A stretch of 15,286 nt of DNA from Thermodesulfovibrionales bacterium (lineage in GTDB: Bacteria; Nitrospirota; Thermodesulfovibrionia; Thermodesulfovibrionales; Dissulfurispiraceae). Of the stretch, positions 1 through 6,691 are shown one piece after another. Every line of letters starts with the position of its first letter. Positions within the stretch are counted from its first letter, which is position 1. The translations under genes and the position numbers were made by a program. The stretch is taken from the NCBI GenBank assembly GCA_021129835.1, contig JAJOKM010000123.1, positions 1-15,286 of the forward strand. Direction: 5' to 3'. The notes under the pieces were generated by a model, which did not search any database, was not told where the DNA came from, and was given only the letters and a program-made list of their open reading frames with translations.

Positions 1-75
1 GGCATAAAGCCCTACACTACCTAATCTCTACTAAATTTGGAGAAGAACCTAAAAATTATGTTAGCATATTAAATG
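1..75 (+). repeat. Left member of a degenerate inverted repeat pair spanning the window
   Basis: Two blocks here recur in the same order on the minus strand near the right edge (about 15180-15254). The first is CATAAAG followed by CTACACTACC (positions 3-21; two bases differ at CC/GG). The second is TTTGGAGAAGAACCT (36-50), which at the other end reads TTTGGAAAAGAACCT. The spacing between blocks differs by about four bases, and a weaker match (AATTAT, GCA, ATAT) continues beyond. This is best read as a dispersed intergenic repeat or the relic of a mobile element. The plus frame 3-86 is open and ends in TAG at 84-86, so the tail of an upstream gene cannot be excluded, but no family is recognisable. 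Confidence 0.5.
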
Positions 76-123
76 CTATACTATAGTACTTATACTCTAA
101 GTGAGCGATTTTTTAGAGTTATA

Positions 124-183
124 TTGTCATTTCCGCTTAAAAGGCTGCGGGAATGAGGGTGTGCGGGGCTATAGGAATGACAA
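124..183. repeat. Short palindromic intergenic repeat of the TTGTCATTCC type
   Basis: The left end TTGTCATTTCC (124-134) pairs with GGAATGACAA (174-183) apart from one extra T. The roughly 40 bases between are GC-richer than the surroundings. Palindromes bounded by TTGTCATTCC and GGAATGACAA are common dispersed intergenic repeats in several bacterial lineages. It sits just upstream of the ilvB promoter and carries no ORF. Confidence 0.55.
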
Positions 184-198
184 AAGCTGCGCTTTTTT
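182..198 (+). terminator. Weak hairpin plus T-run upstream of ilvB
   Basis: AAAAGC and GCTTTT form a 6-bp stem around a 3-base loop, and the T-run extends past the stem. Only two of the six pairs are G-C, so it would be a weak intrinsic terminator. It might end upstream transcription, or it might be chance sequence next to the -35 box. No leader peptide with runs of branched-chain codons is visible, so classical ilv attenuation is not supported. Confidence 0.25.
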
Positions 199-225
199 GA
201 CTTTTTACGAATTTGTTAATACTAT
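197..225 (+). promoter_or_regulatory. Candidate sigma-70 promoter for ilvB, followed by a clear ribosome binding site
   Basis: TTGACT (197-202) and TACTAT (220-225) are separated by 17 bases, close to the sigma-70 consensus and optimal spacing. A Shine-Dalgarno AGGAG lies at 229-233, 7 bases before the ATG at 241. The difficulty is that a start about 7 bases after the -10 would fall at about 232, inside the Shine-Dalgarno. Either the true promoter lies further upstream or the mRNA leader is extremely short. Confidence 0.35.
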
Positions 226-240
226 ACCAGGAGTAAAACA

Positions 241-1968
241 ATGGAGATGTCGGGTGCTGAGATAATAATTGAGTGTCTGAAGAGGGAAGGAGTCAAGCAC
301 ATCTTTGGATATCCAGGGGGTGTTGTTTTAGGTATCTTTGACCACTTATATAATGACAAGGATTTAGAGCTAATTCTTGCAAGACACGAGCAGGGGGCAG
401 TTCATGCAGCGGACGGGTATGCAAGGGCGACCGGAAAACCGGGAGTTGTGCTTGTCACATCCGGGCCGGGCGCTACAAATACCGTTACAGGCATAGCGAA
501 CGCCTCTATGGACTCTGTGCCATTGGTTGTGCTGACAGGTCAGGTGCCTACTTTTCTTATAGGCAATGACGCCTTCCAGGAGGCAGATATTGTCGGCATA
601 ACAATGCCATGCACTAAACATAATACCATCGCCAAGGATACAAAGAATTTAGCAAGGGAGATCAGAGAGGCATTTCACATAGCTACCGCAGGAAGGCCAG
701 GTCCTGTGTTGATTGACCTGCCAAGGGATGTAACTGCTGAAAGAACGAAGTTTGTTTGGCCTGAGAAGGTAAGCATCAGAAGCTATAATCCGACTTATGA
801 AGGTAACAAGAGGGTGATCGACAGGGCAGCCCATGAAATTGCAAGATCCAAAAAACCGGTTATAATCGCAGGTGGAGGATGTATAATATCAGATGCCTCG
901 AGGGAATTAAGATGGCTTGCAGAACACGCAAATATTCCTGTTGCCATGACCTTGATGGGACTTGGAGGTTTTCCAGGCACTCACAGCCTGTCACTAGGGA
1001 TGCTCGGTATGCATGGCACCTATTACGCAAACAAGGGTGTGCAGGAATCAGGTCTCTTAATAGCTATCGGGATGAGATTTGATGATAGGGTTACCGGCAA
1101 GATAGAAGGGTTCGCACCTCGTGCAAAAATAATCCATATAGATATAGACCCAACATCCATAAGAAAAAATGTAAGGGTTGACATCCCTGTTGTAGGAGAT
1201 GTAAAGAGGGTCTTAAAAGTGCTTAATAAGACATTAAAGGAATATCTAAAGGGGCAGCGGGAGGAACTCAGGGAGTCATGGCTGAAACAGGTAGCAGACT
1301 GGAAAAGAGAGAGACCAATGAGTTATACACAATCCTCTGATGTAATCAAACCGCAGTTTGTAGTAGAGAAAATTTACGAACTTACGGAAGGAGATGCTAT
1401 TGTGACCACAGAGGTTGGGCAAAACCAGATGTGGGCGGCTCAGTTTTATAAATTTGATAACCCAAGGATGTTTTTGACATCGGGTGGCCTCGGCACTATG
1501 GGATACGGTTTCCCTGCTGCTATAGGTGCCCAGCTCGCTTGCCCGGATAAGCTTGTTATTGATATTGCCGGGGACGGAAGCATCCAGATGAACATCCAAG
1601 AACTTGCCACAGCAGTTATCGGCAACCTGCCGGTGAAGGTTGCAATCCTGAACAATCGTTACCTTGGAATGGTGAGGCAATGGCAGGAATTATTTTATCA
1701 GGAGAGGTATTCTTACACACATCTTGATGTTGTTCCTGATTTTGTTAAACTCGCGGATGCTTATGGAGCAGTCGGTCTGCGGGCAACAAAGCCAAATGAA
1801 GTAGAGCCTGTATTGAAAGAGGCATTTAAGGTTAAAAAACCTGTCTTGATAGACTTTGTTGTGGACTGGAAGGAAAAGGTTTATCCGATGGTTCCTGCTG
1901 GCGCCACGCTGGACACGATGCTTTTTGAAGAAGAAACTTCCATGACCTCCGATCACAAAGGAGAATGA
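241..1968 (+). CDS. ilvB: Acetolactate synthase, large (catalytic) subunit
   Basis: This is the ThDP-dependent enzyme that condenses two pyruvates to 2-acetolactate, or pyruvate plus 2-oxobutyrate to acetohydroxybutyrate; it is the first common step of valine, leucine and isoleucine synthesis in the cytoplasm. The 575 residues match the usual family length. An N-terminal pyrimidine-binding domain carries FGYPGG and ARHEQGA with the catalytic Glu at about residue 50. A central domain (about 190-330) is followed by the C-terminal ThDP/Mg domain with AGDGS (about 443-447) and the closing NNR (about 471-473), the GDG...NN signature. The segment GMVRQWQELFY is typical of acetohydroxyacid synthases rather than other ThDP enzymes. 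The ATG at 241 has AGGAG 7 bases upstream. The small subunit lies 260 bases downstream, further apart than usual because repeats occupy the spacer. No ilvC is present in the window. Confidence 0.96.
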   Translation: MEMSGAEIIIECLKREGVKHIFGYPGGVVLGIFDHLYNDKDLELILARHEQGAVHAADGYARATGKPGVVLVTSGPGATNTVTGIANASMDSVPLVVLTGQVPTFLIGNDAFQEADIVGITMPCTKHNTIAKDTKNLAREIREAFHIATAGRPGPVLIDLPRDVTAERTKFVWPEKVSIRSYNPTYEGNKRVIDRAAHEIARSKKPVIIAGGGCIISDASRELRWLAEHANIPVAMTLMGLGGFPGTHSLSLGMLGMHGTYYANKGVQESGLLIAIGMRFDDRVTGKIEGFAPRAKIIHIDIDPTSIRKNVRVDIPVVGDVKRVLKVLNKTLKEYLKGQREELRESWLKQVADWKRERPMSYTQSSDVIKPQFVVEKIYELTEGDAIVTTEVGQNQMWAAQFYKFDNPRMFLTSGGLGTMGYGFPAAIGAQLACPDKLVIDIAGDGSIQMNIQELATAVIGNLPVKVAILNNRYLGMVRQWQELFYQERYSYTHLDVVPDFVKLADAYGAVGLRATKPNEVEPVLKEAFKVKKPVLIDFVVDWKEKVYPMVPAGATLDTMLFEEETSMTSDHKGE

Positions 1969-1971
1969 AAA

Positions 1972-2036
1972 TGTCATTGCGAGCCCGAAGGGCGTGGCAA
2001 TCCCGCTGAGATTGCTTCACTTCGTTCGCAATGACA
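1972..2036. repeat. Palindromic intergenic repeat of the TGTCATTGCGA type
   Basis: TGTCATTGCGA (1972-1982) is perfectly complementary to TCGCAATGACA (2026-2036), giving an 11-bp terminal inverted repeat around a partly self-complementary core. It begins four bases after the ilvB stop codon. The TGTCATTGCGAGCCC... palindrome is a well-known dispersed repeat type found in many unrelated bacteria. No target-site duplication is evident. As RNA it would form a strong hairpin between ilvB and ilvN. Confidence 0.75.
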
Positions 2037-2079
2037 AGTGGGGAGCAATAACAAATAGAGTATTTTCAAAGGAAGAAAA

Positions 2080-2194
2080 ATGACAAATGTCAAAGCCCAA
2101 ATTTCAAATAAATGTCAAGGATCAAATATCAAAAAAGCAGAGAAAATAAATGTCAAAATTTTGAACTTTTATTTGTCATTTGGATTTTGAAATT
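2080..2194. repeat. Second, AT-rich imperfect palindrome in the ilvB-ilvN spacer
   Basis: The left half (2080-2120) contains ATGACAAATGTC and CCCAAATTTCAAATAAATG. The complement of the right half (2150-2194) reads CCAAATGACAAATAAAAG preceded by AAATTTCAAAAT. The arms pair imperfectly around a central A-rich stretch near 2130-2150. It contains no ORF. Repeats built from AAATGTCAAA-like words are common between genes in several uncultured lineages. A weak promoter-like pair for ilvN, TTGTCA (2173-2178) and TTAAAT (2195-2200) with a 16-base spacer, overlaps its right end; this is suggestive only. Confidence 0.5.
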
Positions 2195-2228
2195 TTAAAT
2201 TCCGACTCGTTCGGTTTAGGGGTTATGG

Positions 2229-2717
2229 ATGAGACATACTATCTCGGTTCTTGTCGAGAATAAATTTGGAGTCCTTACAAAGGTTGCCGGCCTTTTCAGC
2301 GGAAGGGGATACAACATCGAAAGCCTCTCCGTTGGCGAAACCATTGACCCGCAGATATCTATAATGACAATTGTTACAAAGGCAGACGACTGGGTTATAG
2401 AGCAGATTACGAAACAGCTCAACAAAATGGTTAATGTGATAAAGGTAGTCGACCTAACCGAGCTTGACCATGTGGAAAGGGAGATGGCGCTGATAAAGGT
2501 CTCTGTAAAACAAGAAAACAGGGCAGGCGTGTTGAGTATAGCCGAGATATTTAGAGGAAGGGTTGTTGATTCCAGTCTAAATACCTATACCATAGAGATT
2601 ACAGGAGATGAAAAAAAGCTAGAGGCGTTTATCGAACTGATGAAACCTATGGGAATAAAGGAGCTTGTAAGGACAGGTAAGATTGCTATTGCAAGGGAAA
2701 TAAAAGGTAATGAATAG
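2229..2717 (+). CDS. ilvN: Acetolactate synthase, small (regulatory) subunit
   Basis: This is the regulatory partner of the upstream large subunit. In the family it raises catalytic activity and binds valine for feedback inhibition. At 162 residues it has normal length for the bacterial small-subunit form also named IlvH. An N-terminal ACT domain (about 2-77) begins HTISVLVENKFGVLTKVAGLF and includes the typical RGYNIESLSVG. The C-terminal small-subunit domain (about 84-158) includes ENRAGVLSIAEIFRG and the FIELMKPMGIKELVRTGKIA segment. The ATG at 2229 is preceded by AGGGG (2218-2222) with 6 bases of spacing. The next gene starts 8 bases after the stop, so those two are almost certainly co-transcribed; linkage to ilvB across the repeat-filled spacer is less certain. 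Confidence 0.95.
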   Translation: MRHTISVLVENKFGVLTKVAGLFSGRGYNIESLSVGETIDPQISIMTIVTKADDWVIEQITKQLNKMVNVIKVVDLTELDHVEREMALIKVSVKQENRAGVLSIAEIFRGRVVDSSLNTYTIEITGDEKKLEAFIELMKPMGIKELVRTGKIAIAREIKGNE

Positions 2718-2725
2718 GGGGGAAT

Positions 2726-3964
2726 ATGAGTACCAAGGTATATCTTATTGATGTCACCAATAGAGACGGGGTTCAAACATCGAGGATTTTATTGCCGAAA
2801 CTTTCAAAGACCATGTTAAATATCTACCTTGATGAGATGGGTATTTATCAGAGCGAAATTGGCTTTCCAACCCTTAAGCACGAGATTAATTATATCAATG
2901 CCAACTTAAGACTTGCTGACTTAGGCGTAATAAAGAAAACACATTTAGAGGGATGGTGCAGGGCAATTCCAGAAGATGTAAGGCTGGCTCTTAAGAACTG
3001 TCCTGGGCTGAAGCATATCAGTCTTTCGATGCCTACATCGGAGATTATGCTTCGCGGAAAGTTTCAGGGCAAGAAATCGAGGGCGGATATATTAAAGAGT
3101 GTTAAGGAATCTGTGGAGATCGCCATAGAACTTGGTGTCGAGACCGTCGGCATTAACGCAGAGGACGCCTCCAGAACAGAGGTGGATGAGCTCATCGAAT
3201 TTGCGCTCACAGGGAAGGAAGCGGGGGCAGACAGGTTTAGATACTGCGATACACTTGGTGCAGATGACCCCATCACCATTTATGAAAGAATAAAGACCAT
3301 TGGCCGTGCAACGAAATTTCCTGTTGAGATGCATTGCCATAATGACCTCGGAATGACCGAGGCCGTTTCTGTGGCTGGCGCCCAAGGAGCAGTAGAGGCA
3401 GGTGTTGATGCATATATAAATACAACGGTTAATGGTTACGGGGAAAGAGCTGGGAATTGCGACCTTGTCTCTACTATCCTTGCCTTGAAGTTCTCCCAAG
3501 GTATCAAGGATAAATTATCACTTGATGAGCATGTAGACCTGAAAAAGTCATGGAAAATAGCCCGATATGCATCATATGCCTTTAATCTTCCAATACCAAT
3601 AACTCAGCCAGGCGTTGGGGCAAATGCCTTTGCCCATGAATCAGGCATTCATGCCGATGGTGCATTAAAAGACAGAAGAAATTATGAACTCTACGATCCG
3701 GAGGATGTAGGGAGGGGAGAACCCGAACTCGTAGAGACAGGGCGTATAATAACAGCAGGGGGGTATAGTGGAATCAAGGGATTCAGGCATGTATACGACA
3801 AACTCGGGATAGAGCTTCATAATGATGAAGAGGCTAGAAGAATTCTTGAGCTTGTCCAGTATGCAAACCTCCATACACAAAAACAACTGACTGATGATGA
3901 ATTAAGGTTTATAGCGAATTGCCCTGACATAGTTAAGATGATACTCACCGTTACTCCCTGCTGA
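2726..3964 (+). CDS. DRE-TIM acyl transferase: isopropylmalate, homocitrate or Re-citrate synthase type
   Basis: This is a member of the family that condenses acetyl-CoA with a 2-oxo acid. A TIM barrel (about 3-270) opens with DVTNRDGVQT (residues 9-18), where the usual motif is DxTLRDGxQ; Arg13 and Asp14 of the active site are kept. The divalent-metal motif HCHND is at 203-207, NGYGERAGNCD near 237-247 and HESGIHADG at 304-312, all family hallmarks. At 412 residues it lacks the allosteric C-terminal domain of classical LeuA (about 510 residues) and is nearer to NifV-type homocitrate synthase or Re-citrate synthase. Following ilvN could argue for leucine synthesis, but the altered motif and short length argue for a different 2-oxo acid. 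I recall the DVTNRDGVQT form from anaerobe proteins variously annotated as homocitrate or Re-citrate synthases. A G-rich Shine-Dalgarno (2716-2722) precedes the ATG. Family is sure; substrate is open. Confidence 0.85.
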   Translation: MSTKVYLIDVTNRDGVQTSRILLPKLSKTMLNIYLDEMGIYQSEIGFPTLKHEINYINANLRLADLGVIKKTHLEGWCRAIPEDVRLALKNCPGLKHISLSMPTSEIMLRGKFQGKKSRADILKSVKESVEIAIELGVETVGINAEDASRTEVDELIEFALTGKEAGADRFRYCDTLGADDPITIYERIKTIGRATKFPVEMHCHNDLGMTEAVSVAGAQGAVEAGVDAYINTTVNGYGERAGNCDLVSTILALKFSQGIKDKLSLDEHVDLKKSWKIARYASYAFNLPIPITQPGVGANAFAHESGIHADGALKDRRNYELYDPEDVGRGEPELVETGRIITAGGYSGIKGFRHVYDKLGIELHNDEEARRILELVQYANLHTQKQLTDDELRFIANCPDIVKMILTVTPC

Positions 3965-3984
3965 GTCGTGAATAGCAAGAAATG

Positions 3985-4021
3985 GTAACTACTCAGGTAT
4001 TCTGATTACCTGAATAGTTAC
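3985..4021. repeat. 37-base hairpin made of the two ends of the GTAACTAYTCAGGT element family
   Basis: GTAACTACTCAGGTA (3985-3999) faces TACCTGAATAGTTAC (4007-4021). These are the same terminal repeats as the larger elements at 14062-14179 and 14962-15094, but only 7 bases separate them. The flanks AAGAAATG (3977-3984) and GAAAAATG (4022-4029) match at 6 of 8 positions, compatible with a decayed 8-base target duplication. It lies 21 bases after the stop of the upstream gene. It would form a strong RNA hairpin, but no T-run follows, so it is not a standard terminator. Confidence 0.7.
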
Positions 4022-4027
4022 GAAAAA

Positions 4028-4036
4028 TGGTATAAT
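4028..4036 (+). promoter_or_regulatory. Extended -10 promoter candidate beside the hairpin element
   Basis: TGGTATAAT matches the extended -10 consensus TGnTATAAT exactly. No good -35 box stands at the right spacing: the bases there belong to the hairpin element (ACCTGA at 4008-4013). Extended -10 promoters can work without one. The predicted start near 4043 would transcribe the small ORF at 4056 and the CNNM/CorC-type gene at 4255, and perhaps the tol genes beyond. The element insertion may have altered this promoter. Confidence 0.4.
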
Positions 4037-4055
4037 TTCCGTAGGTTTATACAGC

Positions 4056-4265
4056 ATGGAACTTGATCTGCCTGAATCTTATAATTACTCAACTTCAAGG
4101 AAACATTCTATAAAGCTCAAGATGCCTGATCAGTATAATGAGCATTATGCCGGTAAGCGAAAGAAAATAGGCAGTAGATATCGAAAAAGATCTTCTACTT
4201 GCTGTTCCTTGCCTCAGCTTTCTTCATACTGCTTGCTATCTATCTTCTATTATTATGTGGCTTGA
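4056..4265 (+). CDS. Doubtful small ORF; possibly a frameshifted single-span membrane protein
   Basis: The ORF encodes 69 residues with a plausible charged, soluble N-terminal part (about 1-44) and an odd Ser/Cys/Tyr-rich end. I do not recognise the family. From about 4178 the -1 frame encodes KKIFYLLFLASAFFILLAIY and continues as a convincing membrane helix to a TGA at 4292-4294. A one-base change or slip at the A-run around 4181-4185 would join the two into roughly an 80-residue protein with a cytoplasmic head and one membrane anchor. That version would overlap the next gene by 40 bases. It could equally be a decayed gene, or non-coding leader that happens to be T-rich. There is no clear Shine-Dalgarno before 4056; the extended -10 candidate lies about 20 bases upstream of the ATG. 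Confidence 0.25.
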   Translation: MELDLPESYNYSTSRKHSIKLKMPDQYNEHYAGKRKKIGSRYRKRSSTCCSLPQLSSYCLLSIFYYYVA

Positions 4266-5559
4266 GATATTTCTTATATCTATATTTATTCTGATAAACG
4301 GGTTTTTTGCTGCCTCCGAAATAGCAGTTATTGCAAGCAGGAGAACCCGCATTAAGCAACTGATAGAGGAGGGCAAGAGAAATGTTGAAGTCCTGGATAA
4401 CCTGAAAAACAACCCAGAGAGATTTCTTGCCACAATCCAGATCGGGGTTACACTATCTGCGGTGTTAGCAGCCGCTATCGGAGGTGCATTAGCAATAGAG
4501 GTTATTGAGCCTCTACTGGTGGCAATTCCAGTGCCATTTATTGCTGCCGCAAGCGAGGCAATAGCCATAGGTATTGTAGTTGCGATTATTACATATCTTT
4601 CGCTTGTGTTTGGAGAGCTTATCCCAAAGTCTATAGCGCTCTCAGATCCTGAGGGCGTCGGCCTCAAGATCGCCCCAACAATAGAGAAATTTTCTAAGCT
4701 GGCAGTAGTATTTGTTAAAATCCTGACAGTAAGCACAAACATCCTGCAAAGGCCATTTGGAAAGAGAGTCCCTACAGACAGGAGATATATTTCTGAAGAA
4801 GAGGTAAAGCTCCTTGTAGAAGAAGGCAGAAGGCTGGGCGTCTTCGATCCAGAGGAGAAGGAACTCATACATGGTGTCTTTGAATTTGCAGATACCTCTG
4901 TTAAGGAGGTGATGATTCCGACTCCACAAATGGTTAGCATTGGGTTGAATATGTCGGCCGATGAGATAAAGGCAATGATTTTTGAAGAGAAGTTTTCTCG
5001 CTATCCTGTCATAGGAAAGGATATAAATGATATTAGAGGAGTTCTTTATGCTATGGACTTTTATAATATCTTGTCAAGAACCGGAGGTGCTGATATCTCT
5101 GAGGCCATAAAATCACCATTATATGTCCCCGAATTAATGAAGATAAGCATTCTCTTACGTGAAATGCAGAAAAAGAGGATATATATGGCAATAGTGATAG
5201 ATGAATACGGAGCCGTTTCAGGACTCGTAACACTGGAGGACCTTATCGAAGAGATTGTGGGTGAGATCAGGGACGAGCATGACACAGAAAGCCCTGTTGT
5301 CCTGCTTAGTGACGGTTCATTAATAATAGATGCCTCTTTAAGTGTCAGAGACCTGATGGAGGATTATGACATAGAAATTCCTGAGTCTCATGAGTATGAG
5401 ACGATGGGTGGCTTTATTCTTACATATCTCCAAAAGATACCGCAGACAGGTGATATTGTAGAGATGGCCGACAAGCGGTTAAAAATCGTTGAGATGATAG
5501 GACAAAGAATAGCAAAGGTAAAAATGGAGAAAAAAGTCGTAGCCACCAAAGATCAATAA
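4255..5559 (+). CDS. CNNM/CBS-pair/CorC-HlyC membrane protein (hemolysin C, TlyC-like)
   Basis: This is an inner-membrane protein of the family once called hemolysin C or CorC, now linked to Mg2+/Co2+ efflux or transport in several bacteria and related to CNNM proteins. The 434 residues show an N-terminal CNNM (DUF21) transmembrane domain (about 1-190) starting with LISIFILINGFFAASEIAV, with further membrane spans near 60-85, 95-120 and 125-150. A CBS-domain pair (about 216-335) begins VKEVMIPTPQMVSI and includes IVIDEYGAVSGLVTLEDLIEE. The C-terminal CorC/HlyC domain (about 345-428) contains ETMGGFILTYLQKIPQTGD. The ATG at 4255 has no visible Shine-Dalgarno, but the frame has no other standard start back to a stop at 4168-4170, and the N-terminus fits the family. 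It lies 54 bases before tolQ. Its ion is not determinable from sequence; an mgtE lies on the other strand of this window. Confidence 0.9.
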   Translation: MWLEIFLISIFILINGFFAASEIAVIASRRTRIKQLIEEGKRNVEVLDNLKNNPERFLATIQIGVTLSAVLAAAIGGALAIEVIEPLLVAIPVPFIAAASEAIAIGIVVAIITYLSLVFGELIPKSIALSDPEGVGLKIAPTIEKFSKLAVVFVKILTVSTNILQRPFGKRVPTDRRYISEEEVKLLVEEGRRLGVFDPEEKELIHGVFEFADTSVKEVMIPTPQMVSIGLNMSADEIKAMIFEEKFSRYPVIGKDINDIRGVLYAMDFYNILSRTGGADISEAIKSPLYVPELMKISILLREMQKKRIYMAIVIDEYGAVSGLVTLEDLIEEIVGEIRDEHDTESPVVLLSDGSLIIDASLSVRDLMEDYDIEIPESHEYETMGGFILTYLQKIPQTGDIVEMADKRLKIVEMIGQRIAKVKMEKKVVATKDQ

Positions 5560-5613
5560 AGTAACAACTTGATTTTTAATTATACATTATTTTACCATAA
5601 ACCTGGTGGGTGT

Positions 5614-6282
5614 ATGGAATTTTCATTGCTTCAAATAATTCTGCAAGCAGACTTGACAATAAAGATAGTTTTGGCTGTCCTCTTTGTCTTTTCTGCTGTG
5701 TCATGGGCCATAATATTTTATAAATGGAGCTACTTCAAGAAGGCAAACCAAGAGACACACAGCTTTCTCAGGGAGTACAGGACAGCACGAACTCCAAAAG
5801 ATGCCTTTTCTCTGTCAAGAAAATTCAGTGTAAGCCCTCTGTCTAATTTGTTCAAAACTGTCTATTCAGAAAAGGATTACACGGATATGGATGAGTTCAA
5901 AAGGAGATTGAGTCGATATGGCACTCTTGAGGCTGCAAAGGTGGAGAGACATTTAGGCTTTCTTGCTACGACGAGTGCTGCAACTCCACTTATCGGGCTT
6001 TTCGGGACGGTGTGGGGAATCATGAATGCGTTTATAGGGATTGGCGCAGTAGACATGGTATCTCTTGCGGTAATCGCTCCTGGCATTGCACAGGCCCTCA
6101 TAACAACTGCTGCTGGCCTTGCTGCTGCTATACCAGCAGTAGTTGCATATAATTATTACTTGGGAAAGGCAAATCATATAATTATCGAAATGGAGGACTT
6201 CTCAGCGGGCATCCTCTTGTCTTCTTTTAGAAGCGATGAGGAATGGACGAAAGATAAGAAGCTGGCATTTGAATTATCATGA
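5614..6282 (+). CDS. tolQ: TolQ, proton-channel subunit of the Tol system
   Basis: This is an inner-membrane MotA/TolQ/ExbB family protein. Together with TolR it uses the proton gradient to energise TolA for outer-membrane constriction at division. From this start it has 222 residues, the normal size. One membrane span lies at about 14-37. Two more in the second half include ATTSAATPLIGLFGTVWGIM, the most conserved family stretch, and GIAQALITTAAGLAAAIPAV. I chose the ATG at 5614, preceded by a GGTGGG-type ribosome site (5606-5610), over a TTG at 5569 that would add 15 atypical residues. The stop overlaps the tolR ATG by four bases (ATGA). The ExbB alternative is less likely given tolR, a TolA-like gene and tolB directly downstream. 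Confidence 0.93.
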   Translation: MEFSLLQIILQADLTIKIVLAVLFVFSAVSWAIIFYKWSYFKKANQETHSFLREYRTARTPKDAFSLSRKFSVSPLSNLFKTVYSEKDYTDMDEFKRRLSRYGTLEAAKVERHLGFLATTSAATPLIGLFGTVWGIMNAFIGIGAVDMVSLAVIAPGIAQALITTAAGLAAAIPAVVAYNYYLGKANHIIIEMEDFSAGILLSSFRSDEEWTKDKKLAFELS

Positions 6283-6680
6283 GAAACTTTAAACAGAGAA
6301 CAGCCTTGTCAGAGATAAATGTTATCCCACTTGTAGATGTGATGTTAGTGCTTTTGATTGCCTTTATGATTGCTGTCCCGCTCATTCATCATGGTATTGA
6401 TGTAGACCTTCCAAAGGCAAGGGGGGGCGATATGCCTCCAGAGGAAAGAGTCACTATCGCGGTGAAAAAAGGGGGAAATATTTATATGAATGATAACCCT
6501 GTATCAATGAAGGAATTAACGAAGAGACTTTCTGTAATTAGCGAACTCAACCCCACTGTCTTCCTCAAGGCAGACAGAAGCATACAATATGGGGTGGTTG
6601 TCGGGGTAATTGGAGAGATAAAAGCGGTCGGAATAGAAAGGCTTGGCCTGGTGACCGAACCCAAAGCAGCCTTACCCTAG
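6279..6680 (+). CDS. tolR: TolR, stator subunit of the Tol system
   Basis: This is an ExbD/TolR family protein, anchored in the inner membrane by one helix with a periplasmic domain, which partners TolQ in proton-driven energisation. The 133 residues are slightly shorter than enteric TolR but usual for the family. The N-terminal cytoplasmic segment leads into EINVIPLVDVMLVLLIAFMI; the Asp in VDVMLVLL is the essential proton-carrying residue of the family. The periplasmic part (about 45-133) includes VFLKADRSIQYGVVVGVIGEIKAVGIERLGLVT, typical of the ExbD/TolR fold. Its ATG overlaps the tolQ stop, implying translational coupling. TolA begins 11 bases after the stop. Confidence 0.93.
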   Translation: MRNFKQRTALSEINVIPLVDVMLVLLIAFMIAVPLIHHGIDVDLPKARGGDMPPEERVTIAVKKGGNIYMNDNPVSMKELTKRLSVISELNPTVFLKADRSIQYGVVVGVIGEIKAVGIERLGLVTEPKAALP

Positions 6681-6691
6681 AATTTTTGGCC

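Noticed and set aside
3..86. 27-codon frame at the left edge as the C-terminus of a gene
   Set aside because: The segment matches a degenerate repeat at the other edge whose reading frame is not kept, so a non-coding repeat is more likely.
1276..1680. Minus-strand open frame of 134 codons within ilvB
   Set aside because: It is antisense to the ThDP-binding core of ilvB, with no sensible protein features.
3092..3499. Minus-strand open frame of 135 codons within the acyl transferase gene
   Set aside because: It is a Cys-rich, low-plausibility translation antisense to conserved catalytic motifs.
4236..4940. Minus-strand open frame of 234 codons opposite the CNNM/CorC-type gene
   Set aside because: Its Ser/Ile/Thr-rich composition is typical of a shadow of a membrane-protein gene.
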